From positions 5,743,747 to 5,807,746 of the forward strand of contig NC_079488.1 in assembly GCF_020520425.1 (NCBI RefSeq): a DNA stretch of 64,000 nucleotides, written 5' to 3'. Within the stretch, counting starts at the first letter, position 1. The number at the start of each line of letters is the position of its first letter. A program made the position numbers and the translations under genes. The notes under the pieces were generated by a model. It worked only from the letters and a program-made list of their open reading frames with translations, ran no database searches and was not told the DNA's origin. This stretch comes from Spinacia oleracea. Its lineage: Eukaryota > Streptophyta > Magnoliopsida > Caryophyllales > Amaranthaceae. This document shows, piece by piece, positions 42,490 through 55,260 of the stretch.

Positions 42490-42632
42490 CTAATTCACCA
42501 TCTGAGTAATGCCAACAGGATTCCACGGCCCAATATTTCCAAATTGCAGTGCTAGCTCCAAGAAATCTGCACATAGTTTACAGTCTGGATAAGCTGAAGT
42601 TTTCAAATGAAGTCCTTTGCAGCCGACAAAAG
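42490..42632 (-). other. Coding-like minus-strand tract, possible terminal exon of a host gene
   Basis: After an AATATAG acceptor the minus strand reads FVGCKGLHLKTSAYPDCKLC, then ADFLELALQFGNIGPWNPVG, then ITQMVN, and stops. The 47 codons have a natural residue mix, with Cys pairs and hydrophobic periodicity. I recognise no family. It may be the last exon of a gene whose upstream part lies to the right, beyond the 14 kb insertion. Confidence 0.35.
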
Positions 42633-42859
42633 CTATATTACTAAGGATTGTATTGTGTTTACTCAAATAAACATGGTAATTTATTAAAGCGGAGAAAGTA
42701 TCTCAGTTTTAATTTACCGCCTCTCATCTGGAAGCACAAGTAAAATGGATCTTTCTCACTTGTAAAGCACAAGTAAGAGGGAAATAAGACTCTTCTATTA
42801 AGACCCATGAAGAAGTGATATTATTAATAGACCTTTTTTAATTTAGGAAAAGAGCTCGA

Positions 42860-42861
<2 letters not shown>

Positions 42862-42894
<33 letters not shown>
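42862..42894. repeat. (GA)n microsatellite
   Basis: About 16 GA dinucleotides. Confidence 0.9.
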
Positions 42895-42896
<2 letters not shown>

Positions 42897-43095
42897 TCAC
42901 ACTAACAAATGAGAGGAACAAGGATCAACTGGGAAAGGCATGGCTAAGGGAAAAAGAGCCAAAATTTTGTCACATTGATAATCAAAATGGACGACACTCC
43001 TCCCTTTAAAAACTTTAGAAAAACAAACCATACTATAAAGAACCACTACCAGGTGTACAATAGAGTAATATTTCAGAAGATAGCGACATTAGACC

Positions 43096-43327
43096 TGTAG
43101 ACACCTACTTTTGTCCCCATTCCCGAAAGGGAAGGTTCGATGATGAGAACATAAAATCTCCACTTGGCAACGCATCTCCTATAAATAACGAATCTCGATC
43201 ACCCTTTTCATTTCACCCGAACCTGCTATTTATAGAAACCTGCTAAAAATAGTAACTGCCGTAACGGGTAGTTGCTAAAAGTGGCAAGACATAAAAGATA
43301 GAAACCTGTCAGAATTAGGTGTTGCAC
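43096..43327 (+). repeat. 5' LTR of the Ogre-like element, first part
   Basis: These are the first 232 bp of the LTR up to the insertion of the solo LTR. TGTAGACACC is a typical start for this LTR type. The matching part of the 3' LTR is missing, so it cannot be confirmed by comparison within the window. Confidence 0.75.
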
Positions 43328-43898
43328 TGTAACACCCTAATAATTCCTTGCTTTTATAAAACCATTTTCCAACTTAAAATAAAGGAATTACTAAAGCATT
43401 ACCGCCACCGTGATAACGGTTAAGGCTATTACCAGAATTACGCAGCGGAAATAAATGTCAACTAACTTTTAAAAACATAATAAATTTAATATTGAGGCCT
43501 CCTACAATTTGGAACCATAATGGCCCAAAACCCAAAGTATAAATATTTCAAATATTTCAAACATAATTAAAATAAAGTTAAATAAAATAGTTTCAAAGAA
43601 CTAAAGCATGCAACTCTCTCAATCATCCCAAGCCACATGATTTCGATCGTACTTGATCTACCAACCTGCTATATTAATCTACTCCCCAACAATGCAAGTG
43701 CAAATGATGGATCATCATAGGGTCATTAAGGCAAAGGCCATGACCAAAACACACAAAGCACGTAGTCAGCAAAAGCTGAGTACTTACAAGAATAGAGTAA
43801 ATGAAACCAAAACATGCATCACTCACTAAGTACTAATCAACATGCAAAAGCCATATAATAATTAACAAACAATCATGAGATACAAGACTCGACTCTTG

Positions 43899-46800
43899 CA
43901 CTACTACAAAAAAGGGAATAGAGAACTGTTAAAATAGGCTTTAGAGGACGCCTGAGGAGCGTTCTCCTGCTAAGCGATCTCTATAGTTTAGAGGACGGTT
44001 GGGATAGGCGTTCTATATACATATGAATGGAGTACGGTGGTCTCAGCTAACCGTTCTCTATTCCCTTCCGTAAATCAGAAAATATAGAAGGAATAGAAAA
44101 CGGTTGAAACACTTAACTGTTATGTATTTATTAAAATAGAGGACAGCTGCTTAGATAGGCGTACTCTATTCTTCCTTTTTTTACATAAACATAGAGGACG
44201 GTGTTCTTAGATAACCATCCTCTATTCCACCTTTTTTTATTAAAAAAAAAAAAAAAGAATTTGCATAAACAAGCATTAAATATATTAAAAATAACGTATG
44301 TTTTACAATTACTTCTATGCGTGGAAAGGGAAAAAAACATGATGCAACAATACCCCTCCCCTTCTTTGTACAGGTTCATTAATCAAGCAAGAAAATCAGC
44401 ATGTGGTGTTCTTGAATGAGCCTGCACATCAGTAGGAGCAGCAAAAGGTCGGTGTTCGCGCGACTGGAGAAACTTCAGCTTGCAGCACTCCGGAATTCCC
44501 TGAAACATGTAATACATCACAGCCAAGCTTCTCAACAATGGAACATAAAAGCTACAGAGGTTCTGGTTCAACAAAAATCACACAAAAACGAAGTAGCAGA
44601 ACAGTCATTTAAGATCTTAATAGTAAAGGATCAGTTTCGATCATGCAAGTACTAGATAATTCAGAATACAGGCTGACAACAGACCATATAGGCGATACAG
44701 TACCACAATGAACATTAACTAAAGTTTGCGTGAAAGATTTTTCATCAACAGCAATACCCAGTAATTTCAAAGGAAACATCATTAAGTTACACAAGAAAGT
44801 ATAGATCATAAAACATATGAAAGGCTGATCAGAATATCTTTTGTTCAGTTTGGTTGATCTGAATATCTGATACTTAGTTATTTTGTGACAGTATCCTCGT
44901 CATTCATCACAGATTATATATCAACATGGGTAGTTGGGCACGGCCAAATAATTCTTTTCCCCGTAACAAATAATAATTAGAATTTCCTTACAATAAATAA
45001 CAGAAATACAAAGCACAACTAATGAATGCGTTATTATGAGAAAAATCCGAAACAGCCTAATACCCGAAGCTCCCTCTGTCTTTCACGTTATATTCTCATA
45101 GGAAGGTATTATCAAATGATGAATCAACTCTTACATCTGCAAGAGAGTAATAACAACATCTTTCCATCAGGATAAATTAGAAGACGCAACAGTTTTTACC
45201 TGCCAATTATATATATATACAAGAAGTAATGGATTTTCTTAGTGTATTTCTAAATTTTAATTTAATAAGAACAGCGACAAAGCACTTACTGGCATGAGGG
45301 TGAAGCTGGTACACATATTAGTATATGCACTTAGCAATTAGATGCATATGAAAGCCAAGAGACAATCATAGGAAAGCTAACAAGTGAGTGGGCACACTGG
45401 CCAGTGGCCACATGGCACCAAGTATCCGTGCGCATTAACTCATGACATGTCAACTAAACACGGGACAGTAACTGAGCAGACATGCCATAGTGTCATAAAG
45501 AAACACCCAAGCTATGGAATGATGTTGCAATCAGGTTCCAAAAGGATGTTGGGAGTTCTATGAAAAAATAAAAAGAAGGGGTTTTCAAACTTTACTTACA
45601 TATTGGGCAAGTAAAAAGGTAAACCTCCTAGCATCAGAAAATCAGGGCGTAATCAATTCTAAGGCTACAGGGGCTCACGACGTAAATTGATGACTAAAGG
45701 AAACCATGTATATATAGATTAAGCTATATATATATATATATATATATAGAATAAGCTAGCAACTAAAGGTGCCTGTACGGTTCTTAAGGGATACAATTTA
45801 AAAAAAGAAGTTGAAGTCTTTTTTTATTCCAAACTTAGGATATCGCCAGACAAACACAGACAATAATCTTTGCACATTTTCAGCAGCTGAAAAATCACAC
45901 TCAGGAAGTAAATCAGAAATAAAAGGAAGCTACTTTTTTTCCATTGTCATTGCCAACAGCCCCAAGGTCTAACCACAAAGTTAAGTAGACAATATTATTA
46001 GGCTGTTTTATGGAGCTTTGAAGCAGTGAGAATTACCAGCAAAAGAAATGCTACTGCACCCAATAAAGAGAGGCCAAGAGACACCGTAACTTGGTGGCAA
46101 AATTTGCCATACACATTATAGAAAAAACACAAATACTGAAATCTTAGCGTCCCATCAGCTGAAATTTGAGCCTCAAGGATGCGAAGTAGAACTTGTGATC
46201 TATTTTGAGTTAACTTAAATGACTATTAGCTGTTATCACTTAACATTTTAATGAGTGAAACCACTAATATACTCAGACAACTGCACACTGAGTGTTGAGT
46301 GGTAAAATCTAGGATGTGGGATGAAAGTAAGGCAAAGCTCACTTTTTACCATGTCCCGTTGCATATATTGTACTTTTGAAAAGCTTACAGTTGAAATACA
46401 AGTTTAAGATTCAGTGGTGGAGTGATTTTACTTAACTGTTTGCACAACTGGAGGAGCTTCAGTATCTGAAATTCTGAATACAACCAACAATAAATTCTTG
46501 GGAAAAAACTAAATCAAAGGCACCTTTATATCAGTAGGTGAGGGCTTTGAGGAGCTGACATCAAGACCTTGGTAGACCTGCATCATTCGAAAAAGGGGAA
46601 GAGAAAATCAGAAAATCAAGGTGTCATTAAGTGATCAACGAAAAAAGATGCCATAGGAAACTGAATAGCAGGTGTCGAGAAAGGCAATACAAAATCAGAC
46701 ATCACATACCATCATCAACGTTCAGTTAGTGGCATTGTCGAGAAAAGACCATTGATCTAGATGCATTTTTGAACCTGGAAAAAGACTGCGAATCATCTGC

Positions 46801-47376
46801 AAATTAACCACACTAACCTCAGAATTTGGAAGCTGGCGCCCACCGGAGGTTGCGAAGCAGTCAGATGGCGGTCGGTGCAACAGAACGGTGGTGCAGATGT
46901 GTAGCGGCGGTTGAGGGTTGAATAAGCAATAAGCAATTTAATTGTGCGCTGCTTAATTATGTGCGTTTCTTGTTTTGGGTTTTTTTTACTTTTAAATTGT
47001 TTAATTTTTGTTTTTCAAAAAGATGGTTAAATTTTGTTAAGTGAGGATAATGATTTGCAAAACAACGTCTTTAGTCTTTACTCAATTAAAAATAAAGGTT
47101 TTAAATTAAGGTTTTTTTTTTATCATAAAATAATTTTGTAAAAGATTATAAGACGGTTATATTGGACACAGCTTTCTATTCTATTAAGTATTTTAATTTA
47201 ATTATTTATTTTTGATATGGTAAAAAATACAAGACGGTTAGGTAAGATAACAGCACTCTATTCTTTTCTTCACACAACTGTTATTAAAGAAATGCGTTCT
47301 CTATACTCCTAGAAAACGTTTAGCAAACTTAACAGTTCTCTATTTAGCGTTTTCTATTCCCTATTTTGTACTAGTG
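43899..47376. mobile_element. CACTA-2: non-autonomous En/Spm transposon
   Basis: The ends are CACTACTACAAAAAAGGGAA on the left and, on the complement of the right, CACTAGTACAAAATAGGGAA, with target duplication TTG (43896-43898, 47377-47379). Subterminal repeats are built from GAATAGAGAACGGTT and TAGAGGACGG motifs (43915-44225, 47150-47370). Inside are an exon-like minus-strand segment (46930-46818, ending GAG before GTTAGT), an (AT)n run (45725-45750) and no transposase. The minus-strand frame 44574-44383 is open but unrecognised. Confidence 0.92.
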
Positions 47377-48929
47377 TTGACTCAACTCTTGACTCACAAT
47401 TTAATTAAAATAAACTTCGAACGGGCCAAAAGAATAATCCACAAAGGGAAAAGGTGATGGGAGCCAACCATACACCAAATATAATAATAATAAAATCGGG
47501 CCATACCGACAGAATTCCTGCGCATAATATAAATGAAACAACGTCTTGTATCATTAGTAGGAGTACGAGCTTTCCGGCAAGACTCCCCCCATTGTTCATA
47601 CTCAAGGTATATACGTTCCAAGAGTTTTGAAGCTTGTTCCGGTTGCACTTTACGTTTATTAATATTTTAATAAAGGCGAACTCAAGACTCGACAACATTC
47701 ATACATACAATTAATAAACAACAACCAAAACAATCTTATTTTAATGTTTTAAGACTTGTGATCAACCAAGCAAGACACTTGTGATATTACTACCATGTTC
47801 CTCCTCACCAAAGTGAGACTCCACATCATGCATATTAACATGAGGGTTGTGCCCTTGCACGACAAATCCTAATTCATTTCATACATAACATTCCCAACTG
47901 AACCCTACATGTGCGGTGGCTTACGTGAGCTAACCCTTCACATGTGGTAAAATAAATAGTACAACGAGGTACAAATAAATGGCTCAAAGTATACTAGACA
48001 TCCCGTACAATAGCATACAAATAATTAATCCATCCCTTGCATGTGAATTGAACCATACATGCATAAATAATGAACAACATGATTGACAATGAAATCCATA
48101 CTCATAATAATTTCAACATGCTTGTTCAACAATTAATCCAACAAATCCAACATCACAAATCACATGCTCGTTCACCAAAATAAACATGATTCAACATAAT
48201 GTAATTCACATCATCAACAATCATGTAATGTCATTGACAAAAAGGTGTGGTCGCCCTAGACTTGTACGTACCTTGAATACCTAAGCGTATGGGCCACTTT
48301 GCAATAACGAGCACTCAACTAGAAATCACCTCCTATCATCAAAATAATGAAACTTAAATTATTTCCATGTTCATTAAATTTCCAGCAACTTTATAAAAAT
48401 TAAAACCTCCTTTAGACTTTAGAATTCAATCGGTTTTCAATAATAAAATCGTCTCAATTTGCAAAATCAATCCCTAGTACGAAAACATACTTTTTCCGCC
48501 TTTAAAATCAATAAAAATCGACACTTTAAACCTTTATTCTAATCTGAAAATATAATTGATTATCATAATTAAAATCATCACCTAATTATGCTAATCAATT
48601 GACTCATTAGGTCTAGGTTAAAACCCTAACTTGAAAATCCCAATAACACTAGTTTATTATCATAAAAATCAATGCTTTATTCAATAAACAAATCTGAAAA
48701 TTCATCCTTTGATAATTAAAACAAACCTAATGAATCACAACACACAAATCCTCAAACCACGGTATTCATAACCGGTTCCCAGCATTTTAATTACTCAAAA
48801 CAATATTAATATAGTAATTTAAAATACGGAATTTAAATAGAATAGGTAAGGAAGAAGAGAATTATACCAATCCGGCCTATAGCACGGAACAATCACGAAT
48901 TAGGGTGATTGGGCGAAAAGAATTGAATT

Positions 48930-49340
48930 ACGAACACGAACAACACACACACACACACGCACGTCTGTGTGTGCGCGCGCGGGAGAGAGGTGCGACGAGC
49001 AGGGCTGCGCGCAGGGGCTGGCGCGAGGGCGCGAGGACTGGGCTACAGGGGCTGGCGTGAGGGCGCGCAAGAGAGCCGAGAGCGAGAGATAGGGTGTGGG
49101 TGTGCGAGGGAAGCAGCAGCACACCACACGACAACAACAACACTCGACGCAGCAACAGAGGAAGCAAGGGGAGGGAGTTGTGTCGTGCGAGATGCACGAG
49201 CAGCAACGAGCGAGAGGGGGACGAGGGCTGTGCCGCGCGAGAGGCACGAGCAGCAGCGACGCAACGGCATGAGGCTCGTGCTTGCGGGCCGAGTGAACCG
49301 GACGAACAAAGGGAGAGAGAAAGAGGAGTGTTGGGCAAGA
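48930..49340. repeat. (AC)n and GC-rich segment of the solo LTR
   Basis: An (AC)n run at 48935-48960 leads into about 350 bp rich in G and C downstream of the TATA box in LTR orientation. Overlapping arginine/serine ORFs here are composition artefacts. Confidence 0.7.
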
Positions 49341-49759
49341 AAGAGAGAAAATAGGGTTTATGAACTTTAGGGGCTCATTTAATGATGGGGAGTCCTATTT
49401 ATAGGCTCCCTAATCCCTTGATGGGCTAGGCTTAGGGTATTTGAGTTGGGCTTAGGAATTAAATGAATTGGGCTAGCTTAGGATTTAAATTAAACTGTTT
49501 GGATTGGGCTTGATTAATAAAACGAACTGGACTTTTTATTTAAAACCCGAAGCTTTAAAAATCATTTGCAACTCATTTAATTTCCCGACTCAAGAATTAA
49601 ATTAGTTTCGTAATTAATTAAAATAATAAATATTCTAATTAATTAAAATACATTAAATACATTTAAATATTATTTAAATGCTAATAAATCGTAAAATGCT
49701 TTATAAATATAATAAAATATATTTATAAATATTATAAATATACGAGGTATTACATGCAC

Positions 49760-51066
49760 TCCAACATAAATCCTAAAAGAGATAGAATTTGCAAGAGGAA
49801 TCCTGTTCCTAGTATAATTCGAAAATAAGAGTTACGTATTAATTAAAATCCTAACGAACCTAGAGTTCGTAACGGGCCCAGACGCATTCCGTCATAAAGT
49901 TAATACGCACTAAAATACTCGGATAAGTCTCAAACACTCTGGATTCTAAGAGTCCAAATCTGACAAAGAACTCGGCCCAAACATCATTTTCAACGCCCAG
50001 CCCTGGGCGCTGAAATTGCCTGGATCCCATTTTCAACGCCCAGAGCTGGGCGCCGAAATCTTTAACGCCCAGCCCTGGGCGCTGAAATTACCTGGGTACG
50101 TGTTCTCTCCTAATTCTTCTTGGATTAGAGCTCTAAAATTCTATCTTTCCACGAACTCTTTTCTATAAATACAGCCCCAAATTCGATGTGAAAAGGACAC
50201 AACACACAATTCATATTCTGAGTGTTGACTCCAACCCCTAAGCCTAAGCCTCATGCTGCGAAATTGATCCCGCATTCTGTCGCAATCGATCCAAAAATCG
50301 AACAGAACGTATCCTGTCCCTTGTAGTTGAAAAATTAAGCCCGGATACTGGAACCTTGCCCGGAAACTTGAGATTCGTTAAATAAAAGGAGAAATAGCAA
50401 AGCCAAAGTGGTTAGTTTTCTGAGAACCGTGACGCACCTCTCAAGGGTGCGTCGTAATGTGTCCCTTCGCATGATTTAATCGCTTTCCTCGCCCTTTTAT
50501 AAAACTGTTAAACTATTAAATCTGATTTTCCTATCACGCCTAATAAAGATAATATCTTGGGAAATTGAACTATCATGCTATGTCCCTTAAATCAATCTAA
50601 ACAAGATAGTCACGATCGATCTAGTATTATGTGTTGCATATTGTTAAAATCAATTCAGATTAGTTTAATAGTTAACGCATGTCCCTTCAATTATTTATGT
50701 TGAGCTAGTAAGGATATCCTGCCTCTGGAGTTATCGAAGAGAGAGTACTCCTCTCGGTATTTACAGTCCCCCGAACCCTCAATCTTTACCCTGCGGGTGT
50801 ACGTTGAGCGATCCCCACACCAGGGATCACAAGGGAACCTATGGCCGTCGTGGTCAAACATAATTGCACTCCCTTTATGTCACGATAACCGGGTTTTGTC
50901 AGTTTTTCTCATTGTCGTTAAAAACTGAATGGCGACTCCTATATTACTAGTCAATTGGGTGTAAACTCACAGGAAATCCAATTACACTTGATTTGACAAA
51001 AAGAAACGTCACGCCCACGAGGGACGAGGTCACGCATTAGCCTCGTGCTTTTTCGACCCCTTCACA
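49760..51066 (+). repeat. 5' LTR of the Ogre-like element, second part
   Basis: This 1307-bp part aligns end to end with 55886-57192. It contains three GC palindromes (49994-50081), a TATA box CTATAAATACAG near 50163 and the end TTCACA. Confidence 0.92.
49994..50081. repeat. Cluster of GC palindromes in the LTR
   Basis: CGCCCAGCCCTGGGCG (49994-50009), CGCCCAGAGCTGGGCG (50038-50053) and CGCCCAGCCCTGGGCG (50066-50081) are each followed by CTGAAAT or CCGAAAT. They lie about 80-170 bp upstream of the TATA box. Further members are at 51873-51890, 51902-51918, 54243-54260, 54272-54290 and 56120-56207. Confidence 0.9.
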
Positions 51067-51067
51067 G

Positions 51068-51086
51068 TGGCGAATCCACTGGGGAT
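51068..51086 (+). promoter_or_regulatory. Primer-binding site of the Ogre-like element
   Basis: TGGCGAATCCACTGGGGAT lies one base inside the LTR. It resembles the TGGCGACTC..CTGGGGA sites of Ogre/Tat elements. The tRNA is not assigned here. Confidence 0.65.
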
Positions 51087-52055
51087 AGTGAAGGAAATAC
51101 TCGTGCTCGTAGGTAATCAAAATAGCCGAAGGGTGAAACGATCCTACCCCGCGCTTATTTCCCCATCAAGTTGGGACGACCTGAAAATCAGCATATTAAT
51201 GTGAACGGGCAGAACCGCATAACGAATCTTGGCTCCCTTGGGATGTTTCATCTCGGGAGTTGGGACTAAGGATACCCATCGCCAACCGGGGGGTGCATAC
51301 GCTTCGAATGTTGTCCATTCGGCACTTTTCGCTAGTAGTACACCCGTCCAAAACCCAATCGCTCGCCCACTAAGTCCCTCTCATTGGTGCATGCTCCCTT
51401 GGCTTACATCGTGATTGGCCTCTTGGGCGAAATTCGTCTGTTGAAGGCACTACCTCGACCGGGGCATGTGTTGGATCTGCGATAGAAGAGGTACCAAGCC
51501 GGTGCAAATACTACCCATAGAAGCCTATCATAAACTACATGACATATTATTATTTTGCCTCATGATGTAATGTTAGTTATGTGTAGCGAATTATGTGATT
51601 GTGTGTGACAAATAATGCTAGAAAACCAACGACCTTAAAAATTGCCCAAACATTCGTAAACCAATTGGCCAAAGAGTTATACCAAGATACGTGTTCCGCA
51701 AACCCGAGCGATCGCCACAAAAGTAAGCGACGCTCGGGATGGCCCGTAACGAATCCCACAAACGCTGCACAACGCGTAAAGGACGTTATTAGGCAAGCAC
51801 GCAAAATCAAAGTCGCATAAACAAAAAATATACGTAAACAGAATACGAGTACCAGTCAGGGATGCATTTTCAGCGCCCCTGGCTGGGCGCCAAATATTTT
51901 CACGCCCACTGCTGGGCGCTGAAGTTGCTGCCTGGCCTTTTGGTCAGGCACAGCAGCCTCGGTGCCCGCGCATAAAAAAATACGTAGCAATAAAAGAAAA
52001 TTCGCAAAATTGCTACAAGGGCGTACGAAAAGGCACTCGATTCTAAAAGCGACTA

Positions 52056-52056
<1 letters not shown>

Positions 52057-52148
<92 letters not shown>
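52057..52148. repeat. (AT)n microsatellite
   Basis: About 45 AT dinucleotides inside the Ogre-like element. A tyrosine/isoleucine ORF through it is an artefact. Confidence 0.95.
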
Positions 52149-52152
<4 letters not shown>

Positions 52153-53439
52153 CTCTTTGTGTCGTTGTTAGGCTTCCTATAAACGACAATGTTCGGCACC
52201 AAAACCGAGCATGCTAATTAAATGACCTTGAATGTCACATGGGCAAAGTATTCAAAAAATGATGTTCAAATAAAGTTTTCAAGGAAAAATAATGATCGAA
52301 TAAAAAATAAATAAATCCGAGTCTAGACTAGGCTATGCCAAAGTATAATCTAAATCCTAAGTCTTAGTTGTCTTATACATAGAATCGGTCCTAATGCTTG
52401 GTGTCGTTCTGCAAGTTAAAAGGTTAAACCATATTGAGTCTCCCTTCCTAACATTTAAATCAATAAGCACCCATATGTAATTGTGATCCCTTGCTAAGAA
52501 TCTACGGCCTCAATATTCTCTCTCACCAATAAAAAGAATATATCATGTAATTCAAGTATTTGCAAAATGGAAACAGTCACATTCTGAAAATCATTCCTCC
52601 ATAGTCGCACAACCCCCAAAGTGAACCTAAGGTGTCAATACCATTGGCGAAAAAAAATTAATTAATGGCCTCAAGGCTCAGGATCACATTGGGTCACGAC
52701 TATCATAGTCCTCTCGAGCCACTCGCTCCTTAAAATACTCCTAAGTACGGACTAAAAGATTTTCCATGAATGCAACATGACAAACCATGAAAATACCCAA
52801 ATCGGCATGCCATAAGGCTACCATCGGGGTAAAGCAATACACACTAAGAGGGAAACCGCACTAATGATTCTAGTCTTGCAAAAAAGAAAATTCGATCTCC
52901 CCAACTAACTATTTTGCCAACATTAAGCAAAATGGCGCGTGACAAATGAACACCCAAGGGTTAAAATCTAAAGTGTCAACCAATGAAAGTTATGGTCCAA
53001 TTAGCCTAAGTCTAAAAGTTGCTTGGTCAAGCATTATAGGCTTACGCCACGTCATTATTTTGAGTCTAGGCCACCTCCTTGTATTCATACACAGGTTATA
53101 ATCAGAAAAATTAATGAAAGTTCGAGTCTAAATCACAACTTCCAATTAAATCCCGGAAACCGGAATCTGAAAAGAAACAAAAAAATTATTTTCGATGTAA
53201 TTCTTTCGTTAAATTTCAATAAAGTAAAAACAACATTTTGAATCTACGCTATTTGCACATTTTAAGGAACGACTAAATACGCTTGCAAAGTAAGACAATT
53301 TAAAGGTCCACCCTAGGCCTACTAAAGCTAAAGGTCCACTATAGGCCTACCAAACGAGGCTCACTCAGTCTCGCCTCGTGACTCAAAGACCACAACCATC
53401 TACCTTTTAGCCCAAATAAAAAAATTGAAGGATTTATGT

Positions 53440-53565
53440 TGGGGAGAAATCCTAAGCAAAAAGAAAAAAAGAGAAAGAGAAAAGGGAGAGCGAAAAGAGC
53501 CATGAAATACTTAAAGAGAAAGAGAAAAGGGAAAGCGAAAAGAGCGAGCCATGAAATACTTCGTC
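53440..53565. repeat. Purine-rich tandem duplication
   Basis: Two copies of AGAAAGAGAAAAGGGA-AGCGAAAAGAGC followed by CATGAAATACTT lie about 65 bp apart in the interior of the Ogre-like element. Confidence 0.7.
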
Positions 53566-53618
53566 CGTACCTCCCAAAGTGCGAAATTTACCCAAATAAA
53601 CGAAGGAAAAGAATTGAG

Positions 53619-54050
53619 TCAACCAATCCAAATCATGCCACAAAAACTACATAAAGTTCTACGATGTCTACCCCTTCCAATCCTTATGTTCTTAGACGCC
53701 TTCGCTCTGGGGCCCCTGTTCAGCTCATTTAACCCATCCATGTTCTCATTGCCATAACCCAAGAAACCATTACCCCAACTCTTGTTCTTGAACTTGTTAT
53801 CAACTGCAAACCACGCACGGCCATTGACACGTGCGTCATACCCATTATTTCCAAAGCCCAAACCTGCTCTTACACCACCATTAGCATAATGACCATATAA
53901 CTTGTTTGGATACATCCTGTTGATATACCCTTGAGTCGTCCCCATGCTACTCATTGGCCTTGGTTGATGTAAACTCATGACACTAGCTTGAGGCTGCAAA
54001 TTGTGAGTCCTAGCAGATATAATCCTCATGCTTGACCAATACCTATACAA
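53619..54050 (-). pseudogene. Captured fragment of an ECT (YTH-family m6A reader) gene
   Basis: The minus-strand frame includes LHQPRPMSSMGTTQGYINRM, NGYDARVNGRAWFAVDNKFK and GYGNENMDGLNELNRGPRAK. The last phrase, GYGNEN.DGLNELNRGPRAK, is the conserved stretch just before the YTH domain in plant ECT proteins. The YTH domain itself is absent: after ASKN the frame runs into unrelated sequence and stops. The parent would bind N6-methyladenosine in mRNA; this piece alone cannot. It is antisense to the retroelement. The frame is open, so capture may be fairly recent. Confidence 0.78.
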
Positions 54051-54535
54051 ATTATCCTATCTCATTCAACCCATCTTTCAAACCGTCTTGAGTCACGAAT
54101 AAAAAAGAAGACAAATAAAAAGTACAAAAAAAAATAATAAATAATAAAAAAGCAAACTTTGCAAAGCGCCTTTAAAAGTTCGTCTAAAAAGAAAAAGAAG
54201 CATTTAGCGCACCAAAAAAGATCCGCCCAGAAATCATTTTCAGCGCCCACAGCTGGGCGCCGAAATTTTTGACGCCCCAGCCTGGGCGCTGAATCTCTCT
54301 GCTTGCCAAATTTTGTCCAGAAGTGCTCGTCATTTTATCCGTGCACGGAAAAATAACGAACACTTGGAGGGGTACAACACGTATTCAGATATACGTACCA
54401 AAAAACACATGAAAAGATATACGTATCAAAAAACACATGAAAAGATTTTTGTGCAAATACATGTACTTAAAAAATAAAACAAAATTTTGGCTTACGGCAA
54501 AGCGACAGATTAAAATAATAATAAACTTCACTTAT

Positions 54536-55260
54536 ATATATTATACTAAAAGAGAGGAAATCAATGTGGAGCTGACAAATGTCACTCTCTGATTTGCCTC
54601 TCTTATATTTTTTTAAAAAAAAATTAATTCTATAATTATTTTGTTAACATTCACCTTATAAAATATTTGATTCTAATTTCCTAAAATAGAATATCCATCC
54701 TACACATGCGGTATATTTTCTAAATTATATTCCTATATTTTAGTAACAAATTCTGCAAACTTCCAATGCCACCACCATGAAATCAATGTAATTTCCATAC
54801 AAAAATGAAACAATTGTTAATCGTTCAGTCTACTTCACTTTCAGTATTAAGCACAATAATAAATTGCATCTCTAATCTCTTCCAAGCTCCTCCGCCATCA
54901 CTAACGTTAATATAAGGTTAATTGTCGATTATCCCATTCGTACTTCGAAGGTCTTTCCGACTACCATAGTAGGTAGAAAAAAAAGGGGGGGGGGGGGGGT
55001 TGGGTTATCATAATTAGCTTTAAATATGATTTTAATGTAGTGCTAAATTGTTGGTTGCCGATTACATATTGGATTTGCTTGACGGAAATTACGATGTCTT
55101 GAAGGTTGATGAGAATTGGTGTTGGTCGGATTCGCCTGGAAGATTTATTAATCGATGAGATTTGAGGGATATTTGAACACGAAATTTAAAATAAACTATG
55201 ATAGGTGACTTGGACCAATAAAACGAGTGGTACACCGAATGGTACAAAGTAATGGGGCAG
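54536..55260. other. AT-rich insert-like segment in the Ogre-like element
   Basis: It begins TATATATTATACTAAAAGAG, similar to some plant Helitron starts, and the phrase CTACTAAAAGACAGGAAATTA recurs at 55800. It contains A8G15 (54977-54999). I found neither a convincing 3' hairpin/CTRR end nor any ORF. Confidence 0.25.
54977..54999. repeat. A8-G15 homopolymer tract
   Basis: Eight A followed by fifteen G on the plus strand. It is slippage-prone and could form a quadruplex. Confidence 0.9.

Larger units (their letters stand above)
42242..43095. other. Host segment between the gypsy element and the Ogre-like element
   Basis: This is the continuation of 15397-20018. It holds the coding-like tract 42490-42632 (minus) and a (GA)n run (42862-42894), and otherwise nothing recognised. 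It ends in AGACC, the target site of the next element. Confidence 0.6.
43328..49754 (-). mobile_element. Solo LTR of a chromovirus-like gypsy element, interrupted by CACTA-2
   Basis: It starts TGTAACACCC and ends GGTATTACA on the plus strand, with a perfect target duplication TGCAC (43323-43327, 49755-49759). Without CACTA-2 it is about 2.95 kb and contains no gag, pol, primer site or second LTR, so it is a solo LTR left by LTR-LTR recombination. The TATA box CCTATAAATAGG is the complement of 49394-49405, so the LTR reads on the minus strand, followed by a GC-rich segment (49300-48930). The length and the TGTAATACC/GGTGTTACA ends suggest the Tekay/Del type; the lineage is unproven. Confidence 0.82.

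Noticed and set aside
48900-49370. Six overlapping ORFs of 86-136 codons
   Set aside because: They are artefacts of the GC-rich and (AC)n part of the solo LTR. No conserved domain is visible and all frames are open.
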